Below are positions 53,843-63,062 of a stretch of 64,000 nucleotides of DNA, piece by piece. This DNA is from Pedobacter sp. Leaf41. Lineage in GTDB: Bacteria > Bacteroidota > Bacteroidia > Sphingobacteriales > Sphingobacteriaceae. Both the position numbers and the translations under genes were made by a program. The DNA is taken from NCBI RefSeq assembly GCF_001422545.1, contig NZ_LMLE01000006.1, positions 600,211 to 664,210 on the forward strand. The letters are read 5' to 3'. Every line of letters begins with the position of its first letter. Positions within the stretch are counted from its first letter, which is position 1. The notes beneath the pieces are model-generated. The model saw nothing but the letters and a program-made list of their open reading frames with translations, did no database searches and had not been told where the DNA came from.

Positions 53843-55921
53843 TTGATTACTAAAGGCAAACGAGTAATTTCATCTATCACCTATTTTTTTCTTGGAGAAT
53901 ATTTTTCAGATGCGCTGCGCACTACGCTCACAGTTATCATTCCCATTATATTTTTCTTTTATCTTGGAAATAGAGAGGCGGCAACCGGTATTGGCGTAGG
54001 AGCATTGCTCATTAGTTTAACCGATTTGCCCGATAATCGGTTTAACAAGTTTAGAACGGCTTTACTAAGTCTTGCGTTTTTCTCATTTACCACTTTTCTG
54101 GTTTCACAGGTGTTAGATTATCCTATTTTTAAAGCACTTGTTATAACCTTTCTGGCCTTCGCATTTTCACTTTTAAGTGTTTACGGTCAAAAAATTGGTT
54201 TGATAGGTACCATGTCGCTTATTGTATGTGCCTTCGTAATGGGGCTTCATCCGCCACGGCCAATTTATTTTAGTGGCTACATGTTACTTGGAGGAATCTG
54301 GTATTATATGATCAGTTTGATTCAAACCTTCATCAGACCGTATCGTTCGTTGAATCACGCTATTTTTGAATGCCTGATGGCTAGTGCCGAATTTTTAAAG
54401 GCAAAAGCTAAAAATTATGATCCTAGTATCCCGCTGGATCATCAACAAAAGGAAATCATCAAACTTCATATTCGTGTTAATCAAAAGCACGAACTGATCC
54501 GGAATTTGCTTTTGACTGATCGCTATGCAATGGATCCGGGAAATAGCAAGGGACAAATTTTGCTGGCGAGGGCCGGCTTTCTTATTGATTTGTATGAGCA
54601 ACTTAACGCAGTGCATTTCGATTACGAAAACGTGAGGCAAACCTTAGCGGGAACTGACGTGCTGCCGTTGATTGCCAGTTTGATAGCTGAACTTGCAGAA
54701 GAAATTGAAGCGCTTGAGCAGCACATCCGTTCAAAGAATAATCGACCAAGTTCATCAACAGAGGTGAGCAGGTTTTTAGAAAGTAGAATACTTTTGATCC
54801 AAAAAATTCCAGCGCTTACTGAAATTCAAACAGAATTTGTTAAAAATGTCTTAGCAAACGTCGACGAGATCAGCAATATTATAGCTTCCATTCGTAATAA
54901 ACAAACTTTTATTGCGCATCACAAAGCTGGTCGCGAAAAAATCGCTTTTCCTCGTTTTTTAAGTTCCGACCGTTTTGCCTTGAGCGATCATCTCACTTTA
55001 AAATCCCCGATTTTTCGCTTTTCTTTGCGAATGGCGATTTGCTTTCTTTTTGGTTTTATCTTAATCAGTCAATTTCAAGACAGTAAATATAGCTACTGGC
55101 TGTTTCTAACGCTGGTAATTGTCGCCCGTCCTAAATTTTCCATCACCTGGAAACGAAATTTTCAAAGACTTAAAGGCAGTTTAGGGGGGATTGTAATTGG
55201 TTTGGTTTTGGTTTACATCATTAAAAGTCCGGCAGTTCTATTGTGTATTTCGGAAATTTGTCTGCTTGGTTTTTATGCTTTTAACAGAATCAATTATACC
55301 ATTAGCGTGCTCTTCATTACGCCTGCAGTTATTCTTACTCTAGGGAGTTATCATGGTCATTTTGATCATATTGTGCATGATAGAATTCTATATACTGCTA
55401 TCGGTTGTGCCATAGCAATTATGGCTACCTATCTTTTTCCAATCTGGGACAGCAAAAACCTACATCAAAAGATAAAGGAAGCAGCAGATGCCAGTTTGAA
55501 GTACTTTATGATCGCCACAACAGAATCTAATCAGGGTGAAAATGCGGCCAGACTAGCACGCAAGAATGCAAACCTTAGCCTGTCAAGCTTGTCCGAGTCA
55601 ATCGAATCTGCCAGTCAGGAACCTCAGCAGGCGTCAACAGATTTGAAAAACTTCTACGAGTTGCAGGTGATCATTTATAAAGTTAATGCCATGGTTACTT
55701 CTATCTTTTTATCAGGAGAAAGAGTAAATCAAGATATTAACAATCAGGTGTTTAATGAGATTTATTTCAATCTGAACTTAAGCTTGGAAAGTTCTACTAA
55801 TAGACTTGAATCTAATCAACAGTCCATCGGCGAAGCAGCTGGCAATAATGCATTGTATCAAAAATTACTTATCATTTTATCCTTATCTGCTAACCTTAAC
55901 GAGCGCTACAAAATCAGCTAA
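53843..55921 (+). CDS. FUSC-family (YccS/YhfK-like) inner-membrane protein
   Basis: The 692-residue protein has two blocks of membrane helices (about 20-160 and 380-530), separated and followed by cytoplasmic helical domains, the FUSC/YccS pattern. Typical pieces are LRTTLTVIIPIIFFFYLGN and SLRMAICFLFGFILISQF. The second block includes the conserved YSYWLFLTLVIVARPKFSIT and RLKGSLGGIVIGL. Related proteins include aromatic-acid and fusaric-acid efflux components; no periplasmic adaptor lies next to it. No ATG fits the promoter and frame. TTG at 53843 is the likely start, which is unusual in this window. Confidence 0.9.
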   Translation: MITKGKRVISSITYFFLGEYFSDALRTTLTVIIPIIFFFYLGNREAATGIGVGALLISLTDLPDNRFNKFRTALLSLAFFSFTTFLVSQVLDYPIFKALVITFLAFAFSLLSVYGQKIGLIGTMSLIVCAFVMGLHPPRPIYFSGYMLLGGIWYYMISLIQTFIRPYRSLNHAIFECLMASAEFLKAKAKNYDPSIPLDHQQKEIIKLHIRVNQKHELIRNLLLTDRYAMDPGNSKGQILLARAGFLIDLYEQLNAVHFDYENVRQTLAGTDVLPLIASLIAELAEEIEALEQHIRSKNNRPSSSTEVSRFLESRILLIQKIPALTEIQTEFVKNVLANVDEISNIIASIRNKQTFIAHHKAGREKIAFPRFLSSDRFALSDHLTLKSPIFRFSLRMAICFLFGFILISQFQDSKYSYWLFLTLVIVARPKFSITWKRNFQRLKGSLGGIVIGLVLVYIIKSPAVLLCISEICLLGFYAFNRINYTISVLFITPAVILTLGSYHGHFDHIVHDRILYTAIGCAIAIMATYLFPIWDSKNLHQKIKEAADASLKYFMIATTESNQGENAARLARKNANLSLSSLSESIESASQEPQQASTDLKNFYELQVIIYKVNAMVTSIFLSGERVNQDINNQVFNEIYFNLNLSLESSTNRLESNQQSIGEAAGNNALYQKLLIILSLSANLNERYKIS

Positions 55922-56004
55922 TTGAATTTTACATCAATATGCATTTTCGCATAAACAGATTCAATACGTATTTGTTATTATTACGTTTTTAAAGGAGTTA
56001 CAAA

Positions 56005-56799
56005 ATGGATTTAAATCTAAAAAATAAAACAGCTTTTATCAGCGGTTCAACAGCTGGTATTGGTTATGCTATTGCCGAAAGTTTTTTAAAGGAAGGGGTC
56101 ACTGTAATTATCAACGGAAGATCGAAAGATACTGTTGATACTGCCGTAGAAGATTTGAAAAAGACCACTGGAAGTAACGCGGTAAGTGGAATTGCTGCTG
56201 ATTTTTCAAAAATAGAGGAGGTGAATGATTTAATCGCTGCTTTGCCACAGGTTGATATTTTAATAAATAACGCTGGGATATTCGAACCAAAATCATTTGA
56301 ACAAATTAGTGATGAAGATTGGTTACGCTTTTTTGAAGTGAATGTGATGAGCGGAATTCGTTTATCACGTCATATTTTTCCAAAGATGCTGGAAAACAAT
56401 TGGGGCAGGATCATTTTCATTTCCAGTGAGTCTGCTGTGTTCATTCCTGATGAAATGATTCATTATGGAATGACTAAAACCGCTCAATTGGGTGTGAGCA
56501 GAGGTCTAGCTGAGCTAAGCAAAGGCACAAATGTTACCGTGAATTCGATCCTTCCAGGACCGACAAAATCCAAAGGTGTTGGCGGTTTTATTGAAGATTT
56601 AGCAAAAAAAGGGAATATCAGTATCGCCGAAGTTGAGGAGGATTTCTTTAAAAACATGCGTCCAACTTCGTTAATCCAGCGGTTTTTGGATGTAAGTGAA
56701 ATTGCCAATGCAGTAACTTACTACTCTAGTCCATTGGCTTCTGGCACAAACGGGGCGGCAATACGTGTAGAAGGCGGCTTAATCCGGTCAATTTTGTAA
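56005..56799 (+). CDS. Short-chain dehydrogenase/reductase
   Basis: The 264-residue SDR has the cofactor loop SGSTAGIGYAIAES (TGxxxGIG type), the NNAG motif in ILINNAGIFEP, the catalytic Ser in FISSESAVF, and the catalytic YxxxK in HYGMTKTAQLG. A C-terminal EGGLIRS follows. All key residues are present and the length is normal. The substrate is unknown. It is 21 bp upstream of msrA, so the pair is probably co-transcribed. Confidence 0.95.
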   Translation: MDLNLKNKTAFISGSTAGIGYAIAESFLKEGVTVIINGRSKDTVDTAVEDLKKTTGSNAVSGIAADFSKIEEVNDLIAALPQVDILINNAGIFEPKSFEQISDEDWLRFFEVNVMSGIRLSRHIFPKMLENNWGRIIFISSESAVFIPDEMIHYGMTKTAQLGVSRGLAELSKGTNVTVNSILPGPTKSKGVGGFIEDLAKKGNISIAEVEEDFFKNMRPTSLIQRFLDVSEIANAVTYYSSPLASGTNGAAIRVEGGLIRSIL

Positions 56800-56820
56800 A
56801 TAACACATTATAATATAAGT

Positions 56821-57312
56821 ATGAATACTGAAAAAGCAATATTAGCAGGAGGTTGTTTCTGGGGAGTAGAAGAATTGATCCGCCATCAACCAGGCGTAAT
56901 TTCAACAGTAGTGGGTTATACTGGTGGCGACGTGCCGAATGCTACATACCGAAACCATGGCACCCACGCCGAAGGAATTGAAATTGTATTTAATCCTGAA
57001 GAAATGTCCTATCGGAAATTATTGGAGTATTTTTTTCAAATTCATGATCCGACAACAAAAAACCGTCAAGGGAATGATGTAGGTACATCTTATCGTTCGG
57101 CGATTTTTTATCTGAGTGAGGATCAAAAAAATACGGCGATTGAATTGATTCAGGAACTAGAAAATTCGGGCAAATGGCCTGGAAAGTTTGTTACAGAGGT
57201 TGTTCCTGCCGGAGATTTCTGGAATGCGGAAGAAGATCATCAGGATTACTTGCAAAAAATTCCTTATGGTTATACCTGCCACTTTGAAAGACCAGATTGG
57301 AAACTGGATTAA
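56821..57312 (+). CDS. msrA: Peptide methionine sulfoxide reductase A
   Basis: The 163-residue enzyme reduces methionine-S-sulfoxide in proteins. The catalytic Cys12 is in [17 protein letters not shown]. The conserved [21 protein letters not shown] and [19 protein letters not shown] blocks follow, then the late EDHQDYLQK region. No MsrB domain is fused. It lacks a signal peptide and is therefore cytoplasmic. It belongs with the oxidative-stress functions of this window and follows the SDR gene by 21 bp. Confidence 0.95.
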   Translation: MNTEKAILAGGCFWGVEELIRHQPGVISTVVGYTGGDVPNATYRNHGTHAEGIEIVFNPEEMSYRKLLEYFFQIHDPTTKNRQGNDVGTSYRSAIFYLSEDQKNTAIELIQELENSGKWPGKFVTEVVPAGDFWNAEEDHQDYLQKIPYGYTCHFERPDWKLD

Positions 57313-57436
57313 CAAGCAGCGGGCGTATCAAAAACATCAATGTCATCCTGACCTTCTAGAAGGACTTATTAAAATTTCCTGAAGCAATGTTTAAATGAGC
57401 TCAAATGACAATATTAGAAAAAAATTATTTTAATCA

Positions 57437-57467
57437 ACAAAGCCTTTCGGGTTCCGAAAGGCTTTGT
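57437..57467 (-). terminator. Terminator of the RND efflux operon
   Basis: Arms 57437-57450 and 57454-57467 (ACAAAGCCTTTCGG / CCGAAAGGCTTTGT) are perfect with loop GTT. Read on the minus strand, the stem is followed by a T-rich tract, so it ends the efflux operon. On the plus strand there is no T-run. Confidence 0.85.
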
Positions 57468-57471
57468 GCTT

Positions 57472-60400
57472 CTATGCCTGTGCAGGATTAATCTTTTCAA
57501 CTTTCTTCTTGTACGACCAGTAAAATACAATCGGATAAACAAAAAGGTTGAAAAGCGTATTGGTAATTAAGCCTCCAATTACAACAATGGCCAAGGGTTT
57601 CGATGCTTCAGATCCAATTCCGGTAGATAAAGCAGCGGGCATTAATCCAATCGCCGCCATTAAAGCGGTCATTAAAACTGGTCTGAATCTGCTTGCAATA
57701 CCATCTCTCATGGCATCGGTAAATGTCCAGGTTTCGTGGTGTTTCAGTTCGGTAATATTGGTTTTGAAACGGGTAATCAGAATTACTCCATTTTGTACAC
57801 AGATCCCAAACAAGGCAATAAAGCCGATACCTGCAGAAATGTTAAAGTTTACACCTGCAAACAACAAAGCTAAAATTCCACCAATCATGGCAAATGGAAC
57901 ATTGTTTAATACCAGCAAAGCATCTCTGATATTTCCGAAAAGGACAAACAGAATGAAGAAGATTAGCAACAAACTCACTGGAACGGCTTTCGATAATCGG
58001 GAAATGGCTCGTTGCTGATTTTCAAAATCTCCAGCCCATTCTAGTTTGTACTCTTTAGGAAGCTTTATTTGGGCATTTACCTTTTGTTGTGCTTCCGCAA
58101 TTACGCTGCCCATGTCTCGGCCACGGATGGAAAATTTAATAGCGCCGTAACGTTTATGTTTATCGCGGTAAATCATACTTGGTCCGGTGATTTTTCTGAT
58201 GCTCGATATTTCACCAAGTTGTACATTTGAGCCCGATAAAGTCGGTATCCTTAGTTTGCTGATCGAAGTTTCGTCATTCCTGAAATCTTCCGGATAACGA
58301 ATAATAAGGTCAAACTTTCGCTCACCTTCATAAATTTGCGTGGCTGCTTTACCGCCAATTGCCATTTCGATAACCGCGTTCGCATCGGCAGTGCTCACCC
58401 CATAAAGCGCCATTTTCTTTTGGTCGAGGTTAATTTGTAATTCTGGCTGTCCAAGGTTGCGCAAAATTCCGAGATCTTCAATTCCCTCAACTGTTTTTAA
58501 AATCTTTTCAATTTTTTCTTCTTCCTGTTCGATGAATTCGAAGTTTTCACCAAACATTTTTACCACAATAGATCCTTTGACGCCGGAAACGGCTTCTTCC
58601 ACATTATCAGAAATGGGTTGCGAAAAATTAAGACTAACCCCTGGAAATATTTTGAGCTTTTCCTGCATCCGCTCGATTAGCTGCTCTTTGCTTTGTTTTC
58701 TTTTCCATTCTTTCCGTGGATAAATATCGACGTGAAATTCCATGTTGTAAAATCCCGTTGCATCGGTACCATCGTTCGGTCGGCCAGTTTGCGACATGAC
58801 CTGTTTAACCTCTTCAAAACTCAAAAAAATCTTTCTCATATCATTAGAAAGCTTTTTGGTTTCATCTAAAGAAATACTCAGCGGTCCTGTTGCCCGAACG
58901 TAAATAGAACCCTCATCCAAGCTCGGCAGAAATTCGGTTCCTAAAAACTTAAAGCTAAATGCGCCCAGCAGCAACACGATAATAGAGATGGAAAAAACCA
59001 GTTTTTTCTTACTGAAACAGGCATCGTAGAATCTTAAAGTGGCTTTAGTCATCCATTCCAAAAAAACATTGTGTTTTTCTTTTACATTTTTCTTCAATAA
59101 TACACTCGCCATTGCGGGCACCAGTGTAAAAGTTAAAATAAGCGCACCTAAAAGCGCAAAACTCAGTGTCCAGGCGAGTGGAGAAAACATTTTGCCCTCT
59201 ACTTTTTCAAAAGTGAAAATCGGCAATAAACCGGTAATGATAATCAGTTTGGCAAAAAGGATTCCCTTACCATTTTCCATACAGGCTTTTTTGATGAATC
59301 CGAGCTTGCTCATTTTATTAAACCGATCCATGCCCAGCTTCTTCGCCCGCATATCCAGGGTAACAAAAATTCCTTCGACCATTACAACTGCACCATCAAT
59401 AATGATCCCGAAATCTATCGCCCCCATAGATAACAGATTTGCAGGCATTCCTTTCAGTTTAAGACAGATAAATGCAAATAGAAGCGCTAACGGAATGATG
59501 ATTGATACGATCAGCGTGGTCCGCCAATCGGCCATAAAGAGGAAAACAATCAGAGTAACAAATAGAATTCCTTCTAGCATGTTTCCCATCACTGTGTGTA
59601 CAGAATAGTTAACCAGATCTTCACGGTCGTAGAAGGGCTTAATCTTCACATCATCGGGTAGGATGGAACCGTTAATCACATCGATCTTTTCTTTCAAACG
59701 GGCAATTACCTCACTCGGATTGCCACCTTTGCGCATCACCACAATGCCTTCAACCACATCCGGATCATAATCTCTACCTACCTGACCTAATCTCGGCAAA
59801 GCCGATTCTGCAACCTCGGCAATTGTTTTTACGTAAACCGGAGTTCCATTTACGTTATCCACTACCACGTTTCTAATTTCATCTATATTGTTGAGTACGC
59901 CAATTCCACGCACCACGTAGGCCTGCCCGCTTTGAACAATAACATCGCCACCGACGTTGATGTTGCTTTTTGAAACAGCTTCAAAAAGTTCGGTAGCGGT
60001 TACGCCATATTGAATTGATTTCTGAGGATCAACTGTGATTTGGTAGGTTTTTACCTCTCCACCAAAACTAACTACATCAGCAATGCCCGATACGGATAGG
60101 AGCTCACGCTGGATCACCCAATCCTGCAATGTTTTCAACTCCCGAACCGATTTCTGATCACTGCTTAAAGTGTAGCGAAAAATTTCTCCCGTAGGTCCGT
60201 ATGGCGGTTGTACTTCAGGCTGAATTCCCTCTGGCAAATCGGCCTCATCCAGGTGGTTGTTTACCTGAACCCTCGCTTCGGCATAATCAACATCATCTTC
60301 AAAGCTCACTTTAACTATCGATAATCCAAATAATGATGATGAACGAATGCTGGTTCTTTTCTCGGTTGGATTCATGGCAATTTCCAACGGCCGACTTACG

Positions 60401-60600
60401 AATTTCTCTACCTCCTCCGCACTTCTGCCTGGCCACTGCGTAATAATAGTGATGTTGGTATTGGTAACATCTGGAAACGCATCTATCGTGGTACTTTTGA
60501 AGCTGAAATAACCGGCAAGGACGAGGATGAATGTGGCGAAAAATATAAAATATTTATTTTTCAGCGCAAAGCCGATGATACTTTTAATGAATTTGTTCAT
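57472..60600 (-). CDS. RND heavy-metal efflux pump, inner-membrane transporter (CzcA/CusA family)
   Basis: The 1042-residue proton-driven transporter has the HME-RND layout: 12 membrane helices with two large periplasmic loops. It begins KNKYFIFFATFILVLAGYFS and has DAFPDVTNTNITIITQWPG in the first porter region. TM4 carries DFGIIIDGAVVMVE, whose DFG...D arrangement is characteristic of the CzcA-type (divalent-cation) subgroup more than CusA. It would export Co, Zn, Cd or Cu through the adaptor and TolC-like proteins encoded upstream. The start lies 26 bp after the adaptor stop. Confidence 0.93.
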   Translation of the reverse strand: MNKFIKSIIGFALKNKYFIFFATFILVLAGYFSFKSTTIDAFPDVTNTNITIITQWPGRSAEEVEKFVSRPLEIAMNPTEKRTSIRSSSLFGLSIVKVSFEDDVDYAEARVQVNNHLDEADLPEGIQPEVQPPYGPTGEIFRYTLSSDQKSVRELKTLQDWVIQRELLSVSGIADVVSFGGEVKTYQITVDPQKSIQYGVTATELFEAVSKSNINVGGDVIVQSGQAYVVRGIGVLNNIDEIRNVVVDNVNGTPVYVKTIAEVAESALPRLGQVGRDYDPDVVEGIVVMRKGGNPSEVIARLKEKIDVINGSILPDDVKIKPFYDREDLVNYSVHTVMGNMLEGILFVTLIVFLFMADWRTTLIVSIIIPLALLFAFICLKLKGMPANLLSMGAIDFGIIIDGAVVMVEGIFVTLDMRAKKLGMDRFNKMSKLGFIKKACMENGKGILFAKLIIITGLLPIFTFEKVEGKMFSPLAWTLSFALLGALILTFTLVPAMASVLLKKNVKEKHNVFLEWMTKATLRFYDACFSKKKLVFSISIIVLLLGAFSFKFLGTEFLPSLDEGSIYVRATGPLSISLDETKKLSNDMRKIFLSFEEVKQVMSQTGRPNDGTDATGFYNMEFHVDIYPRKEWKRKQSKEQLIERMQEKLKIFPGVSLNFSQPISDNVEEAVSGVKGSIVVKMFGENFEFIEQEEEKIEKILKTVEGIEDLGILRNLGQPELQINLDQKKMALYGVSTADANAVIEMAIGGKAATQIYEGERKFDLIIRYPEDFRNDETSISKLRIPTLSGSNVQLGEISSIRKITGPSMIYRDKHKRYGAIKFSIRGRDMGSVIAEAQQKVNAQIKLPKEYKLEWAGDFENQQRAISRLSKAVPVSLLLIFFILFVLFGNIRDALLVLNNVPFAMIGGILALLFAGVNFNISAGIGFIALFGICVQNGVILITRFKTNITELKHHETWTFTDAMRDGIASRFRPVLMTALMAAIGLMPAALSTGIGSEASKPLAIVVIGGLITNTLFNLFVYPIVFYWSYKKKVEKINPAQA

Positions 60601-60626
60601 GATTAAAGTTTGATGTTGGAGGGGTT

Positions 60627-61724
60627 TTACTGGGTTTTCAGGTTTTCAAATAAGAAAACTTGTTTCGAAGCAATGACGCGATCGCCAGCTTTCACACCTT
60701 TGCTGATAGAGATCTTGTCGGCAGTTTTGCGGCCGATTTCGATCTCCTGAATGCGGACTTTATTATCGCCGCTTAATAGTAAAACATAATTTTTATTCTC
60801 ATCAAAAATTACCGTCCTAGCGTTTACCACAGGTAAATTTACACCTGAACTAGCTGAAACCTTTACCGTACCGAGCATACCTGGCTTCAGTAAAAAATCA
60901 GGATTTGCAATGACAACCCTTGCGTTCATAACCTTACTATCTTGGTCTATCAGGTTGTAAATTTTGTCTATTTTTCCCTTAAAAGGTTTCTCCGGATAGG
61001 ATAGGGTCGACAAATTCACTTCATCGCCAGCTTTCACTCTTGAGATATCCGATTCGTAAATGTTAATCATTGCCCAAACATTAGAAAGATCGGCAACTGT
61101 AAATAAACTTTTGTCGTTATCGCCACGCAATTGCATATTATCGTTAACATTTTTTTCGATTACGAAGCCATTCAATGGCGATTTTATGGCATATAAACCC
61201 GTGCTGCTTCCTCCATTTATTTTTAAAACAGAATTGGCCCTTTTCAACTCCGCTTTCTTAATTTGATAATCGTTTTTAGCTTCTTCTAATTCTTTAGCCG
61301 ATGATAAACCACTTTCATAAAGTTGTTCGGCTTGCTTAAAGATTCTATCTGCGGTTTTAAGTTCAGCTTTGCCGGCAATTACTTCTTTATCAAAGCCAGC
61401 CATTTCAGCACTGTTTACTGTTGCGAGGGTTTGTCCTGCCTTAACCTGATCACCTAAACGCACATTTACTCGGTTTACAGATCCGCTGACCATGGGGAAG
61501 AGCTCTGATTTTCGATCTTCATTGGCTGTGATTTTAGCAGAAAATATAATGTCTGCTTTGCCATTTGCCTGCTGAACAGTGTCGATAGTAAGCCTGTTCA
61601 ACAGCGAATCTGTAATGGCAAATTTTTCAGATGGAGGCACTGCTTTTTTATCGCTACAGCCAAAGCCGAAACTTACTGAAGTGAATAGAAAGGCCTTAAT
61701 GATATTTTTGTGGATGGTTTGCAT
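60627..61724 (-). CDS. RND efflux periplasmic adaptor lipoprotein
   Basis: The 365-residue membrane-fusion protein has a lipobox (FGFGC, Cys23) and two halves of a lipoyl/barrel-sandwich domain (PMVSGSVNRVNVRLGDQVKAGQTL in outline; AIKSPLNGFVIEKNV). A helical hairpin (about 110-170: AELKTADRIFKQAEQLYESG) and a beta-barrel (VWAMINIYESDISRVKAGDE) complete it. It bridges the RND pump and the outer-membrane channel. There is no DUF3347 or Cus-type Met-rich N-terminus. It sits 5 bp after the TolC-like gene. Confidence 0.94.
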   Translation of the reverse strand: MQTIHKNIIKAFLFTSVSFGFGCSDKKAVPPSEKFAITDSLLNRLTIDTVQQANGKADIIFSAKITANEDRKSELFPMVSGSVNRVNVRLGDQVKAGQTLATVNSAEMAGFDKEVIAGKAELKTADRIFKQAEQLYESGLSSAKELEEAKNDYQIKKAELKRANSVLKINGGSSTGLYAIKSPLNGFVIEKNVNDNMQLRGDNDKSLFTVADLSNVWAMINIYESDISRVKAGDEVNLSTLSYPEKPFKGKIDKIYNLIDQDSKVMNARVVIANPDFLLKPGMLGTVKVSASSGVNLPVVNARTVIFDENKNYVLLLSGDNKVRIQEIEIGRKTADKISISKGVKAGDRVIASKQVFLFENLKTQ

Positions 61725-61729
61725 ATTAG

Positions 61730-63001
61730 TTATTTGAAAATGTTCGTACCAGTAACGTAGTTTAATTCCTCTCTCGAACTCATTCTTTCGAATTTCAGAT
61801 TGTTTATTTGCAGGATATTTTCCTTGTAGGATTCATATAAGTCGAGGAATTCGATCAAACTGATGTTTCTTTCTTTGAAGTTTTTGATTAACCCAATGAT
61901 CAGTTTATCAAATTCGCCATTGAAGGCAGGATCGATTTCTGAAGAAAGTTTTTCATTTCTCAAAGCAGTGTGATAGCTGTTAAAAACCTCGTTCGATAGT
62001 AAGATCTCCTGCTTTCTTATGTTCGAAGTAGCAGCATCAATTCCAACCTTTGCCTTTTTAATTTCTCCCTGGTTTCTATTGAATAATGGAATAGGAATCT
62101 TTAGACCTAAACCCGTATATTTTTCAGGGTAATTGCCTTTTAAATCATAAGCCAGTGAGATTTCAACATCAGGAATGGCCATTGCTTTTTGAAGCTTTAA
62201 ATTGAGTTCGTTATATTCCAGATCAGTTTTGGCAAGTTTTAAATCTGCCCTGTGTGTTCTGGCAGAGTCGAGCAGATTGGAATAGGGGATTTGATTTAAT
62301 GATATATCCTTTTCCATTTTTTCTGGAAGTTCTAAAACCAGGGAAACATTAGGTTCCAGGCCGCACAGTAACCGCAAGTCTTTGTAATGATCTTCTAAAT
62401 CATTCAGCAGGTTTACCCTTTCTGATTTTAAACCAATAATTAATGATTTTATTCTGATTACATCTTTTAGTGCAATATTACCCGCTTTCAACTGCAAATC
62501 GTACGCCTTTAAAAGGCTTTCAGTCGATTTGATCTGGTCATCATAAACCTTTATTGTTTGGGCGGAGAAATAAGTCTTGTAAAAAGTATTGCGCAGCTCA
62601 TACTTAAGTGTGCGTATCAAATCGAAATATTCCAGTTCCGCCAATTTTACGCCTGTTTGGGCAAGCTTAATGTTCTTGTTTCGCTTGCCGGCGAGTTTAA
62701 TTAATTGAGAAATTGAAGCCGCATATTGGCCATATTCAAAGGATGTTTGCAGGAATTTCTTTGTTTCGTGGTTGTAAAAAAGATTTTCGTATTCTAGCTC
62801 TGGATTATCAAAAAGCTTTGCCGTAATTACTTCGGCTTTAGCTGCATCTATTTCATAACTACGTAATAATAGGTCAAAATTATTTTTCAGAAAAAAAACC
62901 TCGGCTTGCTTTAGATTCAGCTTTAAAGAGTCAGTTTGTGCAAAGCTTACCTTGGTAGAAATAGTAATTATAAAAAGTAGGAAAATACTTATTCTCATCA
63001 T
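61730..63001 (-). CDS. TolC-family outer-membrane efflux channel
   Basis: The 423-residue protein has a signal peptide (ends KVSFAQ) and the two repeated OEP halves of TolC-type channels (about 30-210 and 225-415). Typical parts are LNLKQAEVFFLKNNFDLLL, LRNTFYKTYFSAQTIKVYDDQ, RTHRADLKLAKTDLEYNEL and IPIPLFNRNQGEIKKA. It is the first gene of the efflux operon, 57 bp after the sensor kinase, and its start codon follows a -7 box and an operator-like repeat array. Confidence 0.94.
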   Translation of the reverse strand: MMRISIFLLFIITISTKVSFAQTDSLKLNLKQAEVFFLKNNFDLLLRSYEIDAAKAEVITAKLFDNPELEYENLFYNHETKKFLQTSFEYGQYAASISQLIKLAGKRNKNIKLAQTGVKLAELEYFDLIRTLKYELRNTFYKTYFSAQTIKVYDDQIKSTESLLKAYDLQLKAGNIALKDVIRIKSLIIGLKSERVNLLNDLEDHYKDLRLLCGLEPNVSLVLELPEKMEKDISLNQIPYSNLLDSARTHRADLKLAKTDLEYNELNLKLQKAMAIPDVEISLAYDLKGNYPEKYTGLGLKIPIPLFNRNQGEIKKAKVGIDAATSNIRKQEILLSNEVFNSYHTALRNEKLSSEIDPAFNGEFDKLIIGLIKNFKERNISLIEFLDLYESYKENILQINNLKFERMSSREELNYVTGTNIFK

Positions 63002-63002
63002 G

Positions 63003-63022
63003 CGGCAAAACTATCTTTGCCG
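63003..63022 (-). promoter_or_regulatory. -7 box and inverted repeat at the start of the efflux operon
   Basis: On the minus strand TAGTTTTG (63013-63006) is an exact TAnnTTTG box. It lies inside an inverted repeat, CGGCAAA (63003-63009) and TTTGCCG (63016-63022), just upstream of the TolC-like start. The repeat could be a repressor site or a 5' RNA hairpin. Confidence 0.55.
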
Positions 63023-63023
63023 A

Positions 63024-63062
63024 ATTAAACATGAATTAAATCGAAATTAAAAGCGGATTAAA
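63024..63062 (-). promoter_or_regulatory. Four ATTAAA direct repeats at exact 11-bp spacing (response-regulator site)
   Basis: ATTAAA occurs at 63024, 63035, 63046 and 63057, each 11 bp from the next. Phased direct repeats about one helical turn apart are what OmpR/PhoB-family response regulators bind. They lie at the -33 region and above of the TolC-CzcA operon promoter, and the last overlaps the stop codon of the sensor kinase. The partner regulator gene is presumably just beyond the window. Confidence 0.7.

Noticed and set aside
57352..57363. CCTTCTAGAAGG palindrome after msrA
   Set aside because: A single 12-bp palindrome downstream of a gene with no promoter or T-run; no role can be supported.
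59039..59608. 189-codon plus-strand ORF antisense to the RND pump
   Set aside because: Low-complexity, Ser/Ile-rich translation typical of antisense reading of a membrane protein gene; the pump frame is intact.
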